Position numbers and translations under genes: made by a program. 9,164 nucleotides of DNA from Clostridia bacterium. GTDB lineage: Bacteria; Bacillota; Clostridia; Oscillospirales; Acutalibacteraceae. This document shows positions 4,643 through 9,164 of this stretch, piece by piece. The number at the start of each line of letters is the position of its first letter. Position 1 is the stretch's first letter. The notes below the pieces were generated by a model. The model was not told where the DNA came from. It searched no databases and worked only from the letters and a program-made list of their open reading frames with translations. Where the stretch lies: positions 1 to 9,164 of the forward strand of contig JAFYQN010000046.1 of NCBI GenBank assembly GCA_017559885.1, written 5' to 3'.

Positions 4643-7147
4643 ATGAAATTATCCTTTTCTACAAAGGGCTGGCACAACAGTTCTTTTGATGAATTTTGCG
4701 ATATAGCGGTTGATTTGGGATTTGGCGGTATCGAACTGCACAACGTCAACAATCGCCTTTTTACCGACAAAGACGGCGCTTTTCACGATTATAGCGCTGC
4801 CGCTACCGCTCGACGTCTTTATGAAAAGAAGTTACAAATTCCTTGTATCGACGTGCTTTGCGATATAGGCGCGCCAACCAAGAGCGACAGTGCATTTGAA
4901 GAGTTTTCAAAATGCGTTGGCATTGCTTCAAATCTTAATATTCCGGCTATTCGTGTAAAGGCAGAAAAAGCAGTTGACACCGATGTAGCTACTGCTACCA
5001 CCATAAGTTTTATTGAAAAAGCATTGCCTATGGCAACGGCTAAAAATATTACTATTTTAATCGAAACGTCAGGTCTTTTTTGCAAAACTGCCGAACTTCG
5101 TGACGTTTTAGACCAATTCGCAAGCGACAACTTGGCGGCTCTTTGGAATATGTCGTCAGCTTATTTTGAAGGCGGCGAATCTGCCGAAGAAATTATTAAA
5201 AACTTGGGCGCATATATTAAGCACGTTCATATCAACGATGCCGAAAAAACTGCCGACGCCGTTGAATTTTGCCTTATAGGCGAGGGCGAATTGCCAATTG
5301 GCGATATGATGTTGGCATTACGTTCGGTAAACTATGACGGTTTTGTGTCGCTTGTTTGGGACCCCAAGTGGTGCGCCGAACTCGACGATATGGAAATCAT
5401 ATTCTCGCAATATATTGGTTATATGAAACAATACGGCGATACCTCTAAAAACGAGCGTACCTTTTATTACAACAAAAGTCATACGGGTAAATTCGTTTGG
5501 AAAAAGGATTTGCTTATTGACCTTACTTTTTCTCAAGTACTTGATACAATGGTTGAGTGTTTTCCCGACCAATATGCATTTAAATACACTACGCTTGACT
5601 ATACTCGCACATATTCAGAATTCCGTGACGACGTTGACACCTTTGCGCGCTCACTTATTTCTATGGGCGTAAAGGCAGGCAGTCACGTTGCAGTTTGGGC
5701 ATCTAACGTGCCACAATGGTATATCGCGTTTTGGGCAACTGTTAAAATCGGCGCTGTTTTGGTTACTGTAAATACCGCTTACAAAATTCACGAGATTGAA
5801 TATCTGCTCAAACAGTCCGATACCCATACCCTTATTATGACCGAGGGTTCAAAAGACACTCACTACGGCAAAATTATTGCCGAACTTTGTCCCGAACTCG
5901 AAAATACAAAGGTAGGTTCACCGCTTCATAGTCGAAGACTTCCTTTCTTACGCAACGTAATCACAGTTGGTTACAACCAAAAAGGATGTATGACTTGGGA
6001 AAATGCTATAGATCGCGCCGCACAAGTGCCCGTGCAAGAGGTTTACCGTATGGCTGCCGCCGTAGATAAAGACGACGTTTGCAATATGCAGTACACTTCA
6101 GGTACTACCGGTTTTCCAAAGGGCGTTATGCTTACCCACTACAACGTTGTAAACAATGGTAAATACATCGGTGACCATATGGATTTGTCTACCGCCGACC
6201 GTATGATGATTCAAGTGCCTATGTTCCATTGCTTTGGCATGGTGCTTTCTATGACGTCATCTATGACACACGGTACTACAATGTATCCTCTTCCATATTT
6301 CTCGCCAAAACCGGCTCTCTCTTGCGTTCATAACGAGCATATTACCGCCTTCAACGGCGTACCTACAATGTTTATCGCTATGATGCAACACGAAGACTTT
6401 GCCAAAACCGATTTCTCATATATTCGTACAGGTATTATGGCAGGCGCTAACTGCCCTGCCGACCTTATGAAAAAGGCAACCGAAGTTATGAATATGAAAG
6501 AAATCGTATCGGTTTACGGTCAGACCGAGGCAAGCCCAGGTTGTACTATGAGCAGTTACTACGATTCTTTGCAGGTTCGTACCGAAACTGTTGGTAGCGC
6601 ATTTGCTAACGTTGAGTGTAAAATAGTTGACCCCGAAACAGGCGAAGATTGTCCCGACGGAGTAAACGGCGAATTTGTTGCTCGCGGTTACAATATTATG
6701 AAGGGTTACTACAAAATGCCTGAGGCCACCGCATCAACCATTGACGCTGACGGTTGGCTTCACACAGGCGACCTTGCTTGCCGCACACCTGAAGGCAACT
6801 ATAACATCACAGGTCGACTCAAAGATATGATTATTCGTGGCGGTGAAAACATTTACCCCAAAGAGATTGAAGAATTTATTTACACCTGTGACAAGGTTAA
6901 AGACGTTCAGGTTATCGGTGTGCCCGATAAACGCTACGGCGAAGAAATTATGGCTTGTATTATCTTAAAAGACAGCGAAACAATGACCGAAGACGAGATG
7001 AAACAGTACATCGCCGACCATATGGCTCGTCATAAAGTGCCGCGTTATATTGAGTTTGTAAAATCATTCCCGATGAATGCCGCAGGCAAAATCCTTAAGT
7101 ACAAGATGCGTGAGGATGCCGCAAAGCGTTTGGGAATTGAGGGGTAA
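4643..7147 (+). CDS. Fusion: xylose-isomerase-like TIM barrel + acyl-CoA synthetase (AMP-forming)
   Basis: A single 834-residue frame with two domains. Residues 1-265 match sugar phosphate isomerase/epimerase (AP-endonuclease-2 type) barrels: GFGGIELHN (26-34), ILIETSG (138-144), HVHINDA (194-200) and the GEGELPIGD pattern (213-221). Of the usual four metal ligands, E141 and H196 remain. The Asp in the LWD strand is N169, and the Glu expected on the last strand is V238 in SLVWDP. Residues about 285-834 form a complete ANL enzyme: P-loop YTSGTTGFPKG (484-494), VYGQTE (624-629), GWLHTGD (704-710), GRLKDMIIRGGENIYPKEIE (724-743) and AAGKILK (813-819), with catalytic K816. This half would turn an acid, ATP and CoA into acyl-CoA, AMP and pyrophosphate. 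It resembles short/medium-chain acyl-CoA synthetases; the acid is unknown. A free-standing enzyme would be about 550 residues, which this half already is. No ribosome site precedes an internal start such as M261, so a true fusion is favoured. Confidence 0.88.
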   Translation: MKLSFSTKGWHNSSFDEFCDIAVDLGFGGIELHNVNNRLFTDKDGAFHDYSAAATARRLYEKKLQIPCIDVLCDIGAPTKSDSAFEEFSKCVGIASNLNIPAIRVKAEKAVDTDVATATTISFIEKALPMATAKNITILIETSGLFCKTAELRDVLDQFASDNLAALWNMSSAYFEGGESAEEIIKNLGAYIKHVHINDAEKTADAVEFCLIGEGELPIGDMMLALRSVNYDGFVSLVWDPKWCAELDDMEIIFSQYIGYMKQYGDTSKNERTFYYNKSHTGKFVWKKDLLIDLTFSQVLDTMVECFPDQYAFKYTTLDYTRTYSEFRDDVDTFARSLISMGVKAGSHVAVWASNVPQWYIAFWATVKIGAVLVTVNTAYKIHEIEYLLKQSDTHTLIMTEGSKDTHYGKIIAELCPELENTKVGSPLHSRRLPFLRNVITVGYNQKGCMTWENAIDRAAQVPVQEVYRMAAAVDKDDVCNMQYTSGTTGFPKGVMLTHYNVVNNGKYIGDHMDLSTADRMMIQVPMFHCFGMVLSMTSSMTHGTTMYPLPYFSPKPALSCVHNEHITAFNGVPTMFIAMMQHEDFAKTDFSYIRTGIMAGANCPADLMKKATEVMNMKEIVSVYGQTEASPGCTMSSYYDSLQVRTETVGSAFANVECKIVDPETGEDCPDGVNGEFVARGYNIMKGYYKMPEATASTIDADGWLHTGDLACRTPEGNYNITGRLKDMIIRGGENIYPKEIEEFIYTCDKVKDVQVIGVPDKRYGEEIMACIILKDSETMTEDEMKQYIADHMARHKVPRYIEFVKSFPMNAAGKILKYKMREDAAKRLGIEG

Positions 7148-7153
7148 ATAAAT

Positions 7154-7963
7154 ATGATAGATAACAAATTTACCGTTATCGATTCGCATTGTCATATTTA
7201 TCCTGAAAAAATAGCAAAACCTGCCGTACAAAGTACAGGCAGGTTTTACGATATGATAGCGCTCGGCGACGGCACAGCCCATTCACTGCTTAAAATCGGT
7301 GAAAAGTGCGGCATTGACCGTTTTGTTGTGCAATCGGTAGCGACAACACCCCACCAAGTAAAAAGTATTAACGAATTTATCGCAAATGAGGTTTTATTAT
7401 ACCCCGACAAACTTATCGGTCTTGGCACAATGCACCCCGAAAGCGACGATTTAAGACGCGATTTAGAGCATATTAAAGAACTTGGACTTCACGGAGTTAA
7501 ACTTCATGCCGATATTCAAAAATTTGCAATAGACGACCCGTTATGCCTTAAAATATATGAGTTGTGCGAAAAGAAAAATATTCCTGTTTTAATGCATACG
7601 GGCGATTACCGTTACGATTACTCAAATCCCAACCGTTTAGTTCCCGTGCTTAAACAGTTTAAAAATCTTACTGTTATCGGCGCGCATTTGGGCGGTTGGT
7701 CGGTATGGGACGAAGCGGTAGATAAACTTTCGCATTTTAAAAACTTTTACGTAGACTCATCGTCAAGTCTTTATGAATTACCCATAGATCGCGCCAGCGA
7801 AATAATTCGTACCTATGGCGCAGACCGCGTGTTATTCGGTTCTGATTTTCCGGTTTTTTCACCCGACATAGAACTTGCTCGTTTTATGGCACTACCTCTT
7901 ACAGACAACGAACGAAAAATGATACTTAGCGAAAACGTTCTTAAACTTTACAATATAAAATAA
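7154..7963 (+). CDS. Amidohydrolase_2-family metal-dependent hydrolase
   Basis: A 269-residue TIM-barrel amidohydrolase of the amidohydrolase-2 group, which holds C-C and C-N bond hydrolases and decarboxylases. The expected active-site residues are all present: H12 and H14 in DSHCH, the strand GVKLHAD (114-120), H148 in LMHTGD, H178 in GAHLGG, and the catalytic aspartate D231 in LFGSDFP. There is no signal peptide, so it acts in the cytosol. The GAGGGG ribosome site (7139-7144) overlaps the end of the fusion gene, whose stop is six bases upstream. It is the last gene of the T-box operon and so should be induced with it. Its substrate cannot be told from sequence. A role in hydrolysing or decarboxylating a product of the two genes before it is inference. 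A strong inverted repeat lies inside the gene at 7216-7247. Confidence 0.87.
   Translation: MIDNKFTVIDSHCHIYPEKIAKPAVQSTGRFYDMIALGDGTAHSLLKIGEKCGIDRFVVQSVATTPHQVKSINEFIANEVLLYPDKLIGLGTMHPESDDLRRDLEHIKELGLHGVKLHADIQKFAIDDPLCLKIYELCEKKNIPVLMHTGDYRYDYSNPNRLVPVLKQFKNLTVIGAHLGGWSVWDEAVDKLSHFKNFYVDSSSSLYELPIDRASEIIRTYGADRVLFGSDFPVFSPDIELARFMALPLTDNERKMILSENVLKLYNIK
7216..7247. repeat. Strong inverted repeat (hairpin) inside the amidohydrolase gene
   Basis: AAAACCTGCC (7216-7225) is the exact reverse complement of GGCAGGTTTT (7238-7247). Inside these arms GTAC (7226-7229) pairs with GTAC (7233-7236) around an AAA loop, with one bulged A at 7237. The mRNA could form a stable stem of 14 base pairs about 60 bases after the start codon. 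It ends in UUUU, so it looks like a weak terminator or a stability element. Confidence 0.8.
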
Positions 7964-7967
7964 ACAG

Positions 7968-7998
7968 AAAGGAAGGGTTTTTCAAACCCTTCCTTTTT
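7968..7998. terminator. Bidirectional terminator between convergent genes
   Basis: A perfect 13-base inverted repeat, AAAGGAAGGGTTT (7968-7980) and AAACCCTTCCTTT (7984-7996), with a three-base loop. On the plus strand it ends in TTTTT and closes the T-box operon five bases after the stop. On the minus strand the run after the stem is shorter (TTTCTGTTT), but the site lies directly after the 3D-protein stop and probably serves both. Confidence 0.9.
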
Positions 7999-8001
7999 AT
8001 A

Positions 8002-9069
8002 TTACTCTAAAATATAGATTTCAACGTTACGTCTGCCAAATGCTACACAAGCCGCTTTGCTTGCCATAAACAAGTCAACGTTTGTAGGACGTGATTTAAT
8101 AAATCCGCCTGTATCAGCAGCTACTGCGTAACCATAAATGTAACTACCGTCGCTTGTCTTGATGTACATCTTTGTACCGTAAGGAATATATTTTGGATTA
8201 ACCGCAATATAACCCGGTTGAGGAGCAACGCCTGTTGAGCAGTTGTTGCCTGTGTAGGTGTAAGCTGTTGCTTGAACGGTAATACACTTTTTATAGTTAA
8301 CGGGGTTGCCGTTTGCATCAAGTTCAATAGGCGCGTCGGGAGTAAGTGTTGAAATTGTGTTTACGTTTTCGCTTGTTGTAACGGTTGGTTTCTTTGTGCC
8401 AACTACTTTTGTACCGTCAACTGCGGCGCTTAACGTAATGCGGTTGTTAACAACAGTTTCAACTGTTACGCCATTTACGATTTTTGAAGTATAATGCACC
8501 TCTTGTTCGCCGTTTTTACCTTCGGTAAGGGTTGTGGCGCCTTCTTCCATCTTGGAAGAGTAAACGGTATTAACCGTGCAAGGAATAACCTCTGTGTAAC
8601 TGCCTGTAACATAGTCAACGTTTGTATAGTCAATATAAACGGTGTCAGATACAACAGTATCAAGTGAAGGTTCTACCATATCGTATTGGTCAACGCGGTA
8701 ACCTGCGTTTAAAAGAACGTCCTCTACGGTAGATTCAATTGTGTAAACTTGTGTGGTTTTATCACCCATTGTAATATATACGGGGAACGTGTAAGCTAAA
8801 GAAATGTTTGTACCTTTGCCTGTTGCGTCAACGCTTAAGACCTTATATCTTTCTACGTTAAAACCTGCAACTGTAATAGCAGATTCAATATCAGAAGAAA
8901 GCGTACGAATTTTTTGTGTCTTTTCGCCGTCGGTTACGATAAATGTATTTACAGTACCAAAAAGTAAGGTCGCTGCGCAGATTGAGGCAACCAAAAGTAT
9001 TGCCATTAGCGATGAACGCATTTGCATAAGTTTTGCAAATGTAAAATCGCTTTTTTTCGATCTTAGCAT
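8002..9069 (-). CDS. Membrane-anchored DUF348-G5-3D cell-wall protein (YabE/Rpf-like)
   Basis: A 355-residue protein related to YabE of Bacillus and to resuscitation-promoting-type muralytic factors. A short basic N-terminus is followed by one hydrophobic segment (about 19-43), a signal peptide or membrane anchor, so the rest lies outside. Then come two DUF348-like repeats (about 44-90 and 92-150), a G5-type domain (about 152-222), a Thr/Pro-rich linker (about 223-260) and a C-terminal 3D domain (263-355). The 3D domain shows QATAYTYTGNNCSTG (266-280), IAVNPKYIPYGT (288-299), VAADTGGFI (316-324) and NVDLFM (330-335). D319 and D332 are two of the three aspartates that name the domain; the first is N291. 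3D domains have the double-psi barrel of lytic transglycosylases and probably cut peptidoglycan. The start at 9069 has AAAGGAG seven bases upstream. It is transcribed alone, towards the T-box operon. Confidence 0.9.
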   Translation of the reverse strand: MLRSKKSDFTFAKLMQMRSSLMAILLVASICAATLLFGTVNTFIVTDGEKTQKIRTLSSDIESAITVAGFNVERYKVLSVDATGKGTNISLAYTFPVYITMGDKTTQVYTIESTVEDVLLNAGYRVDQYDMVEPSLDTVVSDTVYIDYTNVDYVTGSYTEVIPCTVNTVYSSKMEEGATTLTEGKNGEQEVHYTSKIVNGVTVETVVNNRITLSAAVDGTKVVGTKKPTVTTSENVNTISTLTPDAPIELDANGNPVNYKKCITVQATAYTYTGNNCSTGVAPQPGYIAVNPKYIPYGTKMYIKTSDGSYIYGYAVAADTGGFIKSRPTNVDLFMASKAACVAFGRRNVEIYILE

Positions 9070-9085
9070 CTAACTACTCCTTTTT

Positions 9086-9098
9086 TGTGATTTTCACA
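9086..9098. repeat. Short inverted repeat in the leader of the 3D-protein gene
   Basis: TGTGA (9086-9090) and TCACA (9094-9098) are exact reverse complements with a three-base loop. They lie in the short untranslated leader of the minus-strand gene, just upstream of its ribosome site. A second small hairpin, GGCG/CGCC (9111-9124), lies further upstream in the same leader. Either could affect mRNA stability or ribosome access; neither is long enough to say more. Confidence 0.5.
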
Positions 9099-9134
9099 TT
9101 TTTAGTATATGGCGCAAAAACGCCAACGGATGAT

Positions 9135-9163
9135 AGTATACCCCATTTTTTTAACTATGTCAA
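9135..9163 (-). promoter_or_regulatory. Sigma-A promoter of the 3D-protein gene
   Basis: Read on the minus strand, TTGACA (9163-9158) and TATACT (9140-9135) stand 17 bases apart. The -35 matches consensus fully and the -10 in five of six bases. Transcription would start near 9128, giving a leader of about 58 bases before the ATG. Confidence 0.88.
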
Positions 9164-9164
9164 A

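Noticed and set aside
4210..4770. Minus-strand open frame of 186 codons
   Set aside because: It lies opposite the LeuA-like gene and the start of the fusion gene, both with clear family motifs. Its translation is Cys/Asn/Val-rich in the manner of antisense shadow frames.
5380..5480. Possible frameshift or missing stop joining two originally separate genes
   Set aside because: The frame is continuous through a plausible linker, no ribosome site or good start lies near the junction, and codon use does not change there. It is kept only as a refutation test for the fusion finding.
9086..9098. TGTGA/TCACA palindrome read as a CRP-type operator
   Set aside because: CRP-type sites need about six bases between half-sites; here there are three, and the site lies in the transcribed leader, so a small RNA hairpin is the simpler reading.

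Overview
The window looks like chromosomal DNA of a low-GC Gram-positive anaerobe, probably a clostridial (Oscillospiraceae/Lachnospiraceae-type) gut bacterium. This rests on AT-rich intergenic DNA, strong GAGG-type ribosome sites, sigma-A promoters with 17-18 base spacers, a T-box leader, and a YabE-like G5/3D cell-wall protein. No mobile element, CRISPR array, tRNA or rRNA was seen. The assignment is by feel for the protein families; no search was run.

Layout. (1) Bases 1-53 hold the terminator of an unseen upstream gene. (2) Bases 55-965 hold a promoter and a D-amino-acid (D-alanine) aminotransferase. (3) Bases 970-2879 hold a second promoter, then a class I glutamine-amidotransferase-like peptidase C26 protein, a soluble CapA-family protein and a strong terminator. 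These three genes share a gamma-glutamyl/D-glutamate theme. (4) Bases 2891-7998 hold a consensus promoter, a complete T-box leader (most likely leucine, specifier CUC) and a three-gene operon: a LeuA-like DRE-TIM protein; an 834-residue fusion of a xylose-isomerase-like TIM barrel to a complete acyl-CoA synthetase; and a metal-dependent amidohydrolase. It ends at a bidirectional terminator. (5) On the minus strand, bases 8002-9163 hold a membrane-anchored G5/3D cell-wall protein with its own promoter.

The most interesting part is the T-box operon. It is apparently switched on when charged tRNA-Leu is short, yet the LeuA-like protein lacks the metal-binding HxH motif (it reads K-C-D) while keeping the C-terminal LeuA regulatory domain. 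The TIM barrel of the fusion has also lost expected metal ligands. The acyl-CoA synthetase and amidohydrolase parts look catalytically intact. I infer an undescribed branched-chain acid or leucine-related pathway, with acyl activation as the firmest predicted step; the substrate is unknown.
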